A stretch of 64,000 nucleotides of DNA, taken from contig NZ_CP084469.1 in assembly GCF_020405205.1 (NCBI RefSeq), positions 2,108,001 through 2,172,000 of the forward strand, in the 5' to 3' direction. Positions 34,334-43,477 of this stretch are shown piece after piece. Source of the stretch: Natrinema salinisoli (GTDB lineage: Archaea; Halobacteriota; Halobacteria; Halobacteriales; Natrialbaceae). The notes under the pieces are model-generated. The model saw only the letters and a program-made list of their open reading frames with translations. It ran no database searches and was not told the DNA's origin. Each line of letters begins with the position of its first letter. Position 1 is the first letter of the stretch. The position numbers and the translations under genes are program-made.

Positions 34334-35614
34334 ATGTCCTACGACGTGGGGTCCCGACTGAGCGATCTCCGGCGGGCGTTTCACCGCCATCCGGAACCAG
34401 GGTGGCGAGAGTTCCGGACGACCGCGCGCGTCGTCGAGGAGCTCGAACGGATCGGCGTCGACGAGATCGCCGTCGGTCGCGACGCGTTAGCGACCGACGA
34501 GCGCATGGCCGTCCCCCCCGAGTCGGAACTCGAGCCGTGGCTCGAGCGAGCGCGGGAGGCGGGGGTGCGCTCGGACATCCTCGAGCGCACGGCCGGCGGC
34601 CACACGGGCGTCATCGCGGTCCTCGAACGGGGACCCGGTCCCTGTATCGGGATCCGCGTCGATCTCGACGCGATCTCGATGCGGGAGTCGTCGGAGAGCG
34701 ACCACCGGCCGGCGGCGGACGGGTTTCGATCCGAGCACGACGGCTACATGCACGCCTGCGGCCACGACGCCCACGTTGCGATGGCGCTGGGCACGCTCGA
34801 GACGGTCGCGGACAGCGAGTTCCAGGGGACGCTGAAGGTGTTCTTCCAGCCCGCCGAGGAGATCTCCGGCGGCGGAAAGGCGATGGCCGAGAGCGGGTAC
34901 CTCGACGACGTCGACCACCTCCTCGCGTTGCACATCGGGCTCGATCACCCGACGGGTGAGATCGTCGCGGGGATCGAGAAGCCCCTGGCGATGGCCCACC
35001 TCACCGCGACGTTCGAAGGCGCGAGCGCCCACGCGGGCAAGGCACCCAACGAGGGGGCCAACGCCATGCAGGCGGCGGCGACCGCGATCCAGAACGCCTA
35101 CGGCATCCCCCGGCACAGCGACGGATTGACGCGGGTGAACGTCGGGCAGATCGAGGGCGGAACCGCGAGCAACGTCATCGCCGAGGAGGTCACGATCGAG
35201 GCCGAAGTACGCGGCGAGACGACCGCGCTGATGGAGTACACGCGAACGGAACTCGAGCGGGTCTGCTACGCCGCTGCCGAGATGCACGACTGCGACGTGA
35301 CGCCGCGAGTGATCAGCGAGTCACCGAGCGTCGACAGCCACCCCGCACTCCGCGATCTCGTCGGGAACGTCGCGTGGGACGTCGACGGCGTCGAACGAGT
35401 AATTTCCAGCGAGGAGTTCGGCGTGAGCGAGGACGTGACGTACCTGATGGAGCGCGTCCAGGACGACGGCGGCTTCGCCTCGTACGTCCTCGTCGGCACC
35501 GACCACCCGACGAGTCACCACACGCCGACGTTCGATATCGACGAATCGAGCCTCGAGATCGGGACGTCCCTGCTCTCCGAGACGGCAATCGAACTCTCTC
35601 AGCGGCCGGTCTGA
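34334..35614 (+). CDS. M20D family amidohydrolase (AbgA-like; candidate N-acetyl-diaminobutyrate deacetylase)
   Basis: 426 residues from the ATG at 34334. RRAFHRHPEPGWRE at the N-terminus, MHACGHDAHVAMALG (metal His/Asp), FFQPAEEISGGG (catalytic Glu), ASAHAGKAPNEGANAMQ (dimer domain) and SHHTPTFDIDE (last metal His). It resembles the AbgA/amidohydrolase branch of M20D. Ectoine catabolism in some bacteria uses an M20-type DoeB2 deacetylase, and this gene lies after the DoeD-like operon with a similar operator, so this role is proposed. A close paralogue is at 42038. Confidence 0.85.
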   Translation: MSYDVGSRLSDLRRAFHRHPEPGWREFRTTARVVEELERIGVDEIAVGRDALATDERMAVPPESELEPWLERAREAGVRSDILERTAGGHTGVIAVLERGPGPCIGIRVDLDAISMRESSESDHRPAADGFRSEHDGYMHACGHDAHVAMALGTLETVADSEFQGTLKVFFQPAEEISGGGKAMAESGYLDDVDHLLALHIGLDHPTGEIVAGIEKPLAMAHLTATFEGASAHAGKAPNEGANAMQAAATAIQNAYGIPRHSDGLTRVNVGQIEGGTASNVIAEEVTIEAEVRGETTALMEYTRTELERVCYAAAEMHDCDVTPRVISESPSVDSHPALRDLVGNVAWDVDGVERVISSEEFGVSEDVTYLMERVQDDGGFASYVLVGTDHPTSHHTPTFDIDESSLEIGTSLLSETAIELSQRPV

Positions 35615-35756
35615 GAGGGGGCGATGTGGGTGACTATACCCCGCCGAACGCGTTCCGTTTCGGCGTAAACTCGATGCCTGAGGACCGAAGGTATTCGACA
35701 ACGATCACGTTCGGGAGAACGGAAACGTTAATTCGCGCTCGCCGTATGTGTGACGT

Positions 35757-36404
35757 ATGAGCCAGGACGACGTGCCGGAGTCGCTACGGGCGGCGGCGGA
35801 CTCGGACCGGCCGCGCGGGATTCTCACGCCCTCCGACCGCGACTTTCTGCTCGGTCGGAAGACCGACTACACGGACCACTCGAAGAAACAGAAGCGAAAC
35901 CGGATTCGACGACGGGTTCGCAACGCGATCCTCGATTTCAGCATTCTCTTCGAGTACATGGAACAACGCGATCGGGAAACGGTCTTCGACCCCGACGACG
36001 AGGACCGCGACGCCTACACGCAGGGAATCACCGACATGCTCGCGTTCCTCCACCTCGGAACGATGGGGTATCACACGCCGTTCAAGGACATGCTCTCCGA
36101 GGGCGTCGGCAAGGCCGAGCAACGACTCGCCGGCTCGAACTACCGGATGGTCAACGTCGAGTTCAACGTCGAACCGGTCGGACAGATCGACGTCGACGAG
36201 GTCGTCGCGAAGCTCGAGAACGAGGAGTTCGCCCAGCTCACGGACGAAGAACTCCGCGCGTTCGTCCGACTCCTGACGATGTCCGAGGGCTTCTCGCCGG
36301 AAGCGGCCCGCGAGGAAATCAAAGACCGCGTCGACGAGTTCTCCGAGCAGGTAGCCGAGAGCGCCGATTCCCGGGAGCAGACGCTCGAGGAACTGACGAA
36401 CTGA
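35757..36404 (+). CDS. Conserved haloarchaeal protein of unknown function
   Basis: 215 residues, soluble, strongly acidic. DRDFLLGRKTDYTDHSKKQKRNRIRRRVRNAILDF near residues 27-62 is a basic helical stretch that might bind nucleic acid, followed by an acidic region and helices LTDEELRAFVRLLTMSEGFSPEAAREEI. I recognise it as a widespread haloarchaeal family without a known role. No operator or close partner; it stands between the M20 gene and the BCCT transporter. Confidence 0.6.
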   Translation: MSQDDVPESLRAAADSDRPRGILTPSDRDFLLGRKTDYTDHSKKQKRNRIRRRVRNAILDFSILFEYMEQRDRETVFDPDDEDRDAYTQGITDMLAFLHLGTMGYHTPFKDMLSEGVGKAEQRLAGSNYRMVNVEFNVEPVGQIDVDEVVAKLENEEFAQLTDEELRAFVRLLTMSEGFSPEAAREEIKDRVDEFSEQVAESADSREQTLEELTN

Positions 36405-36790
36405 CCCGCCCTATCGATTTTCGATTACGACTCGCGCCCGTCCGGAGCCGGCACGCCACCGGACCGATCGATGAGCCGCCTCGTTTCGGCCCGCTGTAAG
36501 CGGATATCGAATGATCACGGATGTTGTTAGTTACTACGAGTTGTGGTAGATTGTTGTCTTTTGTTCGATTATATGGGTTATTGTGGACAGATAGCGCTCA
36601 TATTAGCGATAGCTGCGTTATACTCGACCGAACATCAAATAAACGCAATCCGTGGATAGTCTCGCAGAGTGAGAAACACTTATTGTATACGCTGTCAATG
36701 ATGGCGGTATGCCATCACGCAGCATGGCGAACGGTAGGTGGAGAGGCGGTCAATCAGTGCGCCGTCACCCGGTTTCGGGGGTGAGGCCGA
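36405..36790. other. Long AT-rich leader region upstream of BCCT
   Basis: 386 bases, much lower in GC than neighbours. It carries operator 3 (36672-36690). A 28-codon frame starting ATGATGGCGG at 36699 and ending at 36784 lies at leaderless distance from the TATA-like CTTATTG; it could be a leader peptide, but its Cys/His-rich sequence is not recognised. GGTGAGG just before 36791 is a Shine-Dalgarno-like site for the BCCT gene. Confidence 0.4.
36672..36690. promoter_or_regulatory. 7-N5-7 operator 3 (BCCT promoter)
   Basis: AGAAACA CTTAT TGTATAC. The right half is identical to operator 1; the left keeps the ACA core. Confidence 0.5.
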
Positions 36791-38434
36791 ATGAGTGACG
36801 CGGAGCAGGGGATGGTCGAGGAGTTCCTCGAGGAGATCGATCCGATCGTCTTCGCGTTCGGCGCGTTGCTGACCGCCGGCGTGATCGTGGGCTTCTTCGT
36901 CAATCAGGCGCTCGTCACGGAGACGATCGGGACCCTCTACGAATGGGTGGTCACGTACCTGAACTGGGCGCTGTTGGTGATCGTGTTCCTGATCGTCCTC
37001 TTCCTGTTGTTCCTGATCGTCGGTCCGTGGGGGAAGATCAAGATGGGCGACTCGGACCCGGAGTACAGCTTCCTGTCGTACTTCGCGATGTTGTACTCCG
37101 CCGGATTCGCGGCGGGCGTCGTGTTCTGGGGGCCGACGGAGGCGCTGTTCTACTACGATAACCCCTCGCCGCTGTTCGGGATCGAAGGCGGGACGAGCGA
37201 GGCGGTTCCGTACGCGATCCAGCAGACGCTGTTCCACTGGGCGCTTCCCCAGTTGGCGGTGTTCACGATTATGGGGCTCGCGATCTCCTACTTCGCGTAC
37301 AACTACGAGGGCGTCCCGCTCCGGGTCTCGTCGGCGCTGACGCCGATCCTCGGGAAGGAGAACCTCGACGGTCCAGCCGCGAAAGTCGTCGACATCCTCG
37401 CCGTCTTCGCGACGATCGGCGGCGTGGCGACGTCGCTTGGCTTCATCGGCAGTCAGTTCATCGCCGGTCTCAATTACCAGTGGGGGATCGACCTCGGGAA
37501 CGTCGGGATCCTCCTCGTGGTGACCACGATGACGCTTCTGTTTACCATCTCGATGGTGCTCGGCGTCGACAGGGGAATTCGCCGACTGTCGAACTTCAAC
37601 ATGATCCTGTTCGTCATCCTCATGGTGGCGACGTTCATCCTGGGTCCGACCCTGTTCTTGCTCTTGCTGGGTTCGCAGGCGATGGGCGGCATGATCGCCG
37701 ACTTCACGTCCATGAGCCTCTACACCGGCACCGGTTCCGACGGCGGGACGGGGTGGATGAACTCGTGGACGGTCTTCTACTGGGCGTGGGCGCTCTCGTG
37801 GTCCCCGTTCGCCGGACTGTTCATCGCCCGCATTTCCAAGGGCCGAACCGTCCGCGAAGTCGCGTTCACGGGTATCGGCGCGACCTCGGCGGCGACCATT
37901 CCGTGGTTCACCGTCGTCGGCGGAACCGCGCTGCAGTACCACCACACCGGCGTTGCGGACTTCAGTCCCGTTATCAACAACTTCACGCCGGAGATATCGG
38001 GCTTCATCCTCTTCGACGCCTTCCCGCTCGGGACGGTGTTCATGATCGCGTTCATGATCCTCGTCACGACGTTCTTCATCACGTCGGCGGACTCGTCGAC
38101 GCTCGCCGTCTCCATGATGACGACCGGTGGGAAGGCGAGGCCCTCGACTATTAACCGAGTCTTCTGGGGGGTCGTCCTCGGTTTGACCGCCGCGATCCTC
38201 ATGATCCTCGGCGGCGAGGGCGGGACGAGCGCGCTTCAGGACGCGGTCATCATCACCGGTGCGCCGTTCGCCTTCGTCTGCTTCGCCGCGATGCTCTCGC
38301 TGATCAAGGACTTCGGTTCGAGCTACGGCCGGGTGTTACTCCAGGACGAAACCGTCCTCGTCGGCTCGAGTCGGAAAGCCGAAACCGAGTCGCCGCCCGG
38401 TTCCGGCGGCCCGGTCGAATCGGACGACGACTGA
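36791..38434 (+). CDS. BCCT family betaine/compatible-solute transporter
   Basis: 547 residues, 12 membrane helices. FAAGVVFWGPTEALFYYDNPSP, SAALTPILG and FYWAWALSWSPFAGLFIARISKGRT (Trp-rich substrate segment) plus FFITSADSSTLAVSMMTTGG are typical of the BCCT family, which imports glycine betaine, carnitine, choline or ectoine with Na+ or H+. The C-terminus has an acidic tail. A ribosome site GGTGAGG precedes the ATG. Its place in the operator set suggests uptake of ectoine or a related solute for breakdown. Confidence 0.93.
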   Translation: MSDAEQGMVEEFLEEIDPIVFAFGALLTAGVIVGFFVNQALVTETIGTLYEWVVTYLNWALLVIVFLIVLFLLFLIVGPWGKIKMGDSDPEYSFLSYFAMLYSAGFAAGVVFWGPTEALFYYDNPSPLFGIEGGTSEAVPYAIQQTLFHWALPQLAVFTIMGLAISYFAYNYEGVPLRVSSALTPILGKENLDGPAAKVVDILAVFATIGGVATSLGFIGSQFIAGLNYQWGIDLGNVGILLVVTTMTLLFTISMVLGVDRGIRRLSNFNMILFVILMVATFILGPTLFLLLLGSQAMGGMIADFTSMSLYTGTGSDGGTGWMNSWTVFYWAWALSWSPFAGLFIARISKGRTVREVAFTGIGATSAATIPWFTVVGGTALQYHHTGVADFSPVINNFTPEISGFILFDAFPLGTVFMIAFMILVTTFFITSADSSTLAVSMMTTGGKARPSTINRVFWGVVLGLTAAILMILGGEGGTSALQDAVIITGAPFAFVCFAAMLSLIKDFGSSYGRVLLQDETVLVGSSRKAETESPPGSGGPVESDDD

Positions 38435-38573
38435 TCGCGTCGACGCCCTCCACCTCGTGGCCGACGAACCGCGTCGGCCGTCATGCTGTCCGTTTTCTCG
38501 CGCGGAGAGCGACTCTCCGCAGCCGTTCGTCGCTAACATCCTCGCCAATCTATAACAAGTTTTAATGTACGAG

Positions 38574-38592
38574 ATACACATAAACTGTGTAT
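38574..38592. promoter_or_regulatory. 7-N5-7 operator 4 (second aminotransferase promoter)
   Basis: ATACACA TAAAC TGTGTAT, a perfect 7-base inverted repeat that overlaps the ATG at 38591 and the expected transcription start; bound protein would block the start. Confidence 0.75.
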
Positions 38593-39949
38593 GGATAGGG
38601 ACACGGCGGAACCCGACGCGGCCGCGCTTCCGGGTCCGAACGCGCAGCAATGGGTCGACTTCCACCAGGAGTACTCCGCCCCGAGCGAGTACTCCCACGA
38701 ATTCGTCTGGGACGTGACGCGGGACGCCGACGGCCCCTTCGTCACGGACGTCGACGGGAACGTTCTCCTCGATTTCACCTGTCACATCGGCGCTGCTCCG
38801 CTGGGGTACAACAACGAGAAGGTGCTCGGGAAGCTCCGCGAGTTCGATCTCGTCGAGCCGATGAAGATCGCGGGCCAGGACATGTACTTCGGTTCCGGTC
38901 CGAGCCCCGATGAGGCCGACTTCCCCGGTTCGAGTCATCTCATGCAGAAACTGACCGATGTCTCGAGTCAGTACGGCATGGACACGGTCTTCCTCTCGAA
39001 TTCCGGGGCCGAGGCGATGGAGAACGCGATGAAGATCACCCACGACTATCGAGCGCCCGCGAAGTACGGCGTGGCCTTCGGCGGCAGCTTCCACGGGCGC
39101 ACGCTCGGGACCCTGTCGCTGACGAAGTCCAAGGAGGTCTACACGCGTCACTACCCCGAGATCAGCGGGATCGAGACCGTCCCCTTCTGCGCCGACCGCG
39201 GTTGCGACGCCGACAGTTGCGACTGCGGCTTCTTCGCGGGCGGCTCGCAGCTCCGAAACATGCTCGCGCCCGAAGGCGGCCACGTCAACCCCGACGAGAT
39301 AGCCTTCCTCACCCTCGAACCGATCCAGGGGGTCGGCGGCTACCGCTTCCCCAGCGAGGCGTTCATGGAGGAGGTCGCGGCCGTCACGGACGAGTACGAC
39401 ATCCCGTTGGTCGTCGACGAGATCCAGTCCGGCGTCGGCCGCACCGGCGAGATCTGGGCGTCCGATCACTACCCCATCGAACCCGACGTCATCGCCAGCG
39501 CGAAAGCGCTGCGCGTCGGCGCGACGATCTCCCGCTCTGAGGTCTTCCCCAGCGAGAAGAATCGCTTAGGCTCCACCTTCGGCGGCGGCGACATCCTGGG
39601 CTCGATGATGGGCGCGTTCACCCTCGAGGCCATCCGGGAACACGACCTGTTGGACAACGCGACCCGCCGGGGCGAGCAGGCGAAAGAACTCCTCCGCGAC
39701 GACGCACCCGACCACGTCGAGGACGTCCGCGGCAAGGGCCTGATGCTCGCCGTCGAGTTCGATACGGCCGAGCGCCGGTCGGCGGTGGTCCAGGCCGCCC
39801 TCGAGCGCGGCCTGCTGACCCTCGGTTGCGGGAAGAAGACCATCCGACTGCTCCCGCCGCTGGACTCGACCGAACGCGAGATCGAACTGGGGATCGGCAT
39901 CTTCCTCGAGGCGATCGAGGCGGTCGGCCCGAGCGCGAAAGTGGCCTGA
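38591..39949 (+). CDS. Class III aminotransferase (GabT / lysine-6-aminotransferase-like)
   Basis: 452 residues. VFLSNSGAEAMENAMKIT (substrate loop), FHGRTLGTLSLT, LTLEPIQGVGGY, LVVDEIQSGVGRTG (PLP Asp) and SAKALRVG (Schiff-base Lys). The ADRGCDADSCDCGFF insert at about residue 200 has five Cys or Asp-Cys pairs and may bind a metal. It is a different branch from the enzyme at 32267; it may act on 4-aminobutyrate, lysine or diaminobutyrate. The start codon lies inside operator 4. Confidence 0.88.
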   Translation: MDRDTAEPDAAALPGPNAQQWVDFHQEYSAPSEYSHEFVWDVTRDADGPFVTDVDGNVLLDFTCHIGAAPLGYNNEKVLGKLREFDLVEPMKIAGQDMYFGSGPSPDEADFPGSSHLMQKLTDVSSQYGMDTVFLSNSGAEAMENAMKITHDYRAPAKYGVAFGGSFHGRTLGTLSLTKSKEVYTRHYPEISGIETVPFCADRGCDADSCDCGFFAGGSQLRNMLAPEGGHVNPDEIAFLTLEPIQGVGGYRFPSEAFMEEVAAVTDEYDIPLVVDEIQSGVGRTGEIWASDHYPIEPDVIASAKALRVGATISRSEVFPSEKNRLGSTFGGGDILGSMMGAFTLEAIREHDLLDNATRRGEQAKELLRDDAPDHVEDVRGKGLMLAVEFDTAERRSAVVQAALERGLLTLGCGKKTIRLLPPLDSTEREIELGIGIFLEAIEAVGPSAKVA

Positions 39950-40090
39950 TCCGGTCCCGAGTTTTCGGGCATCGATTTTTCGTTTCTGTACTCGAGCCGG
40001 CGGCGTTTCTCGATCGCCGGTCGACGGTTCGATAAACGAATCGTGATCGGACCGTGTTGACGGCCGAGACGCCGTCGACTGGCTCCCGTC

Positions 40091-40435
40091 TCACACCCAC
40101 GGATCGAGTTCTTCGCGCTCGGGTAAGACGTCCCGGCTGGGGTAGGCGTCGATCATTTCCAAGAGACCGGATGCAACGCGATACGCGGGCATCGTATCGT
40201 CATAGAGTATCACGATACCCTCGTGGGCGTCCGGAGGGAGATCACCGAAGTCCGTTACGTCGCTCGTGACGACGACGAGGTCGTACTCTCGAGCGTACGG
40301 CAATACGTCGTCTTCGTCGTCTGCTCCTTGCCAGAGTGCATCACGGACGTGTTCGACGTGAACGCCCTCTTTTCGGAGATACGTCGCCGTCTTCGGGTCG
40401 ATATTCTCGTCGAGGAGAAATCGCCAGCCGCTCAT
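40091..40435 (-). CDS. DUF5615 PIN-like toxin
   Basis: 114 residues. FLLDENIDPKTATYLRKEGVHVEHVRD at the N-terminus and VVTSDVTDFGDLP with the acidic metal residues match DUF5615, a PIN-like nuclease fold usually paired with DUF433. Its ATG overlaps the stop of the DUF433 gene by 4 bases. Confidence 0.85.
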   Translation of the reverse strand: MSGWRFLLDENIDPKTATYLRKEGVHVEHVRDALWQGADDEDDVLPYAREYDLVVVTSDVTDFGDLPPDAHEGIVILYDDTMPAYRVASGLLEMIDAYPSRDVLPEREELDPWV

Positions 40436-40731
40436 CGGTCGTCAGTATCCGGATGTATTCCCTCGGGCCGATCGATCGCTTCGCGAATGTCCGTCATGGC
40501 GTCCGCTCGCTCACGCTCTACATCACGCATTTCTCGCGGATGGTCGTGATAGTACGCCAGTGCGTGATAGACGTCGGCCACGTCGAGATCGTAGCGGTCG
40601 GCGACTGCTTCGGGGTCTTCCCCTCGTTCTTCGACGAGGGAATATACCTGCCGAACGCTGATACGCCGGCCGCGGATATGCGGTTCACTCAAACGTTCGT
40701 GAGTGATCCGTCGAGTGTCGTGCTCGGCCAT
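40432..40731 (-). CDS. DUF433 antitoxin
   Basis: 99 residues. EPHIRGRRISVRQVYSLVEERGEDPEAVADRYDLDVADVYHALAYYHDHP is the DUF433 HTH-like domain, which neutralises DUF5615 partners. The C-terminal tail is acidic. It leads the pair, with a TATA-like AAATATA about 25 bases ahead. Confidence 0.85.
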   Translation of the reverse strand: MAEHDTRRITHERLSEPHIRGRRISVRQVYSLVEERGEDPEAVADRYDLDVADVYHALAYYHDHPREMRDVERERADAMTDIREAIDRPEGIHPDTDDR

Positions 40732-40793
40732 CGTTCGTCGTCCAATACGGCTCGATCACGCAAAAATATACTGTCGATACGCTCGAACGACGG

Positions 40794-42041
40794 TCAGCCC
40801 CGATCGACGTTCGGTGCTGTCCGTTCGACGACCGAAACCCCCTCGAGTTCCGACAGCGACTCGAGCACCCCCTCGAGATGCTCGGGGCCACTCCCCTCGA
40901 GGCCGATCGTCACTGGCGTCCGGTTCGGGTGATCCACCGACGTCCGACGGGCGCGCTCGAGGACGTCCAGTTCGGCACCCTCGGCCGCGACGGTCTCGAC
41001 CACGTCGCTCACTGCGGTCGGCCACCCCTCGAGCGCGAGCCTCGCGTCCGCGTAGCGCTCGAGTTCGTGCAGGCCGGTTCGGGTCAGTTCGGCGTGGTCG
41101 GTGAGGTTCACGTTTCCGCCGGAGATCACGATCCCGACGTGTTCGCCCTCGAGATCTACCTCGTCCGAGAGGGCCGCAGCGAGCGGCGCGGCACCGGCGC
41201 TCTCGGCCACGGTTTTCGCGCGCTCAGCGAGCAGGGTGACCGCAGCCGCGATCTCCCGGTCGCTCACGCTCACCACGTCGTCGACGACCTCGCGAGCGAT
41301 CTCGAACGTCGTCTCGAGCATTCGGGTGTCGGCGATCCCCTCCGCGACGGTGTCGATGTTCGACAGCTGGCGGATCTCGCCGGCCTCGAGCGACGGCTTC
41401 GCGTGCGCCGCGCCCTCGGGTTGCACGCCGATGACGCGCACGTCGCGCTCGGCGGCTTTCAGGACGGTCCCGATACCGGAGATGAGCCCGCCGCCGCCGA
41501 TGGCGACCAGCACGGTGTCGATCTCCGAGTACTGCTCGAGCAACTCGAGCCCGATCGTCCCCTGACCCGCGACGATGGCCTCGTCGTCGAAGGGATGGAC
41601 GAACGTCTCTCCAGTCTCTTCGGCGCGTTCGAGGGCGAACTCGTAGGACCGCTCGTAGATGTCGCCCTCGACGACGACCTCGGCACCGTACCCGCGAGTG
41701 GCTTCGATCTTCGCCGCGGGAGTGACCTCGGGGACGACGATCGTCGTCTCGATGTCGAGGAGGTCGCCGGCCAGCGCCACGCCCTGCGCGTGATTGCCCG
41801 CGCTCGAGGCGATGACCCCGGCCTCGCGCTCCGCGGAGGACAACTGCGCCATCGTGTTGTACGCCCCGCGGATCTTGAACGAGCCCGTCCGCTGGACGTT
41901 CTCGAGTTTGAGTCCGACCGAGGCCGCGCCGCTCAGCTCGGCGAACGTCCGCGAGGTGTCCAGCGGCGTCCGGTGGACGACGTCGGCGATGCGCTCCCGA
42001 GCCGCCTCGATCTCCTCGTGGGTTACGCGGCTCCTGCTCAT
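40794..42041 (-). CDS. ilvA: Threonine ammonia-lyase (IlvA type) with ACT-like domain
   Basis: 415 residues. GSFKIRGAYNT (Schiff-base Lys), SSAGNHAQGVALAG, VAIGGGGLISGIGTVL (phosphate site) and a C-terminal ACT-like domain (TPVTIGLEGSGPEHLEGVLESLSEL). It makes 2-oxobutyrate from threonine and releases enamine, the substrate of RidA. The start overlaps the stop of the M20 gene by 4 bases, so it shares a transcript from operator 5. EutB of the ectoine-degradation clusters is also a threonine-dehydratase-like enzyme, but EutB is shorter. Confidence 0.88.
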   Translation of the reverse strand: MSRSRVTHEEIEAARERIADVVHRTPLDTSRTFAELSGAASVGLKLENVQRTGSFKIRGAYNTMAQLSSAEREAGVIASSAGNHAQGVALAGDLLDIETTIVVPEVTPAAKIEATRGYGAEVVVEGDIYERSYEFALERAEETGETFVHPFDDEAIVAGQGTIGLELLEQYSEIDTVLVAIGGGGLISGIGTVLKAAERDVRVIGVQPEGAAHAKPSLEAGEIRQLSNIDTVAEGIADTRMLETTFEIAREVVDDVVSVSDREIAAAVTLLAERAKTVAESAGAAPLAAALSDEVDLEGEHVGIVISGGNVNLTDHAELTRTGLHELERYADARLALEGWPTAVSDVVETVAAEGAELDVLERARRTSVDHPNRTPVTIGLEGSGPEHLEGVLESLSELEGVSVVERTAPNVDRG

Positions 42042-43366
42042 TCCCCGGCCTCCGGGCGTTCGACGGCCTCCATCTCGTCGACCTGCGGAACGGGATGGCG
42101 GTGCTCGAGTTCCCGAATCGTCCCGACCAGCACGTCGACGCCGTGTTGCAGGCTCGCCTCGTCGACGTCGAACGTCGGCGTGTGGTGGCTCGTCGGGTGG
42201 TCGGTCCCGACGATCATGTACGTCGCCAGGCCGCCGTCCTGTTGGACGCGTTCCATCAGAAACGTCGCGTCCTCGCTCGCGCCGAAGTCGGCGGCCGGGA
42301 GGACGTGCTCGATCCCCTCGACGCCACCGGCGATCTCGCTCACCAGCGCCTGCAGTTCGGGATCGCTGTCGGCCCGCGGCGACTTGCTCACGACGTCGAC
42401 GTCCGCCCGGCAGCCGTGCATCTTCGCCGCCGACTTGATCGTGCGCTCGAGTCGCCGCTCCATGAACTCCATCAGTTCGGTCGTTTCGCCCCGCGCTTCG
42501 GCCTCCATCTCGGCGCGCTCGGCGATGACGTTGCTCGCGGTCCCCGCCTCGGCCTTGCCGATGTTCACCCGCGTCATCCCGTCGCTGTGCCGGGGGATGC
42601 CGTAGGCGTTCACGATCGCCGTCCCCATCGCGTGCATCGCGTTGGCCCCCTCGTTGGGTGCCTTACCCGCGTGCGCGGAGGTTCCCGTAACCGTCGCGTC
42701 GACGTGACACATCGCCAGCGGCTTCTCGATCCCGGCGACGACCTCGCCCGTGGGGTGGTCGAGGCCGACGTGGACCGCCAGCAGGTAATCCAGGTCGTCG
42801 GCGAACTCGCTTTTCGCCATCGGGCAGCCGCCGCCGCCCGTCTCCTCGGCGGGCTGGAAGAAAACTACTAACCGTCCGGAAAAGTCGCTCTCCGCGATGG
42901 TCTCGAGGACGGCCAGCCCCCAGGTCATGTGGACGTCGTGGCCGCAGGCGTGCATCGTCCCGTCGATCTCCGAGCGGAAGCCTTCGTCGACGGGATCGTG
43001 GTCTTCGTCCCTCGATTCCTCGATGAACAGCCCGTCGATGTCGACGCGCAGCCCGATCGCCGGCCCCTCGCCGCGCTCGAGGACCGCGACGGCCCCGGTG
43101 TTGCCGCCGGTCATCCGCTCGAGGACAGCCTCGTCCGCGCCGCGCTCGCGAGCGCGTTCGACCCACGGCTCGAGGTCGTCGTCGGTGACGGCCATCCGAT
43201 CGGCGGGGTCGTAGGCGTCCGGGCCGACGGCCAGTTCGTCGACGCCGATGTCTCGGATCTCTTCGACGAGTCTGGCCGTCGTGAGGAATTCGCGCCACGC
43301 GGGTTCGGGGTGGCGGTGGAAGCTGCGACGGAGGCTGACGAGTCGGTCCCGTACTGGCTCGGTCAT
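42038..43366 (-). CDS. M20D family amidohydrolase, second paralogue
   Basis: 442 residues, closely similar to the one at 34334: RRSFHRHPEPAWREF, MHACGHDVHMTWGLAV, FFQPAEETGGGGCP, TSAHAGKAPNEGANAM, SHHTPTFDVDE. The upstream operator 5 is divergent with the D-2-hydroxyacid dehydrogenase. It is translationally coupled to the threonine dehydratase, which suggests release of an amino acid from an N-acyl form and its use. Two nearly parallel enzymes suggest two N-acyl substrates. Confidence 0.88.
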   Translation of the reverse strand: MTEPVRDRLVSLRRSFHRHPEPAWREFLTTARLVEEIRDIGVDELAVGPDAYDPADRMAVTDDDLEPWVERARERGADEAVLERMTGGNTGAVAVLERGEGPAIGLRVDIDGLFIEESRDEDHDPVDEGFRSEIDGTMHACGHDVHMTWGLAVLETIAESDFSGRLVVFFQPAEETGGGGCPMAKSEFADDLDYLLAVHVGLDHPTGEVVAGIEKPLAMCHVDATVTGTSAHAGKAPNEGANAMHAMGTAIVNAYGIPRHSDGMTRVNIGKAEAGTASNVIAERAEMEAEARGETTELMEFMERRLERTIKSAAKMHGCRADVDVVSKSPRADSDPELQALVSEIAGGVEGIEHVLPAADFGASEDATFLMERVQQDGGLATYMIVGTDHPTSHHTPTFDVDEASLQHGVDVLVGTIRELEHRHPVPQVDEMEAVERPEAGE

Positions 43367-43398
43367 GCGAGTTGCTGACGCGACCCAGCAACTTAATT

Positions 43399-43417
43399 AT
43401 ACACAATCAGTGTTTAC
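43399..43417. promoter_or_regulatory. 7-N5-7 operator 5 (divergent promoter)
   Basis: ATACACA ATCAG TGTTTAC, between the M20/threonine dehydratase operon (left) and the 2-hydroxyacid dehydrogenase operon (right). One site could control both. Confidence 0.65.
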
Positions 43418-43477
43418 GATGGATACACAAAAAGATAAGAGAGGCCGTGACAATCGTAGGGCAACGCAGAAGCTTCC

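Noticed and set aside
36699-36784. 28-codon frame before BCCT as a certain leader peptide
   Set aside because: Placement is suggestive but the residues are not recognised and no structure supports it.
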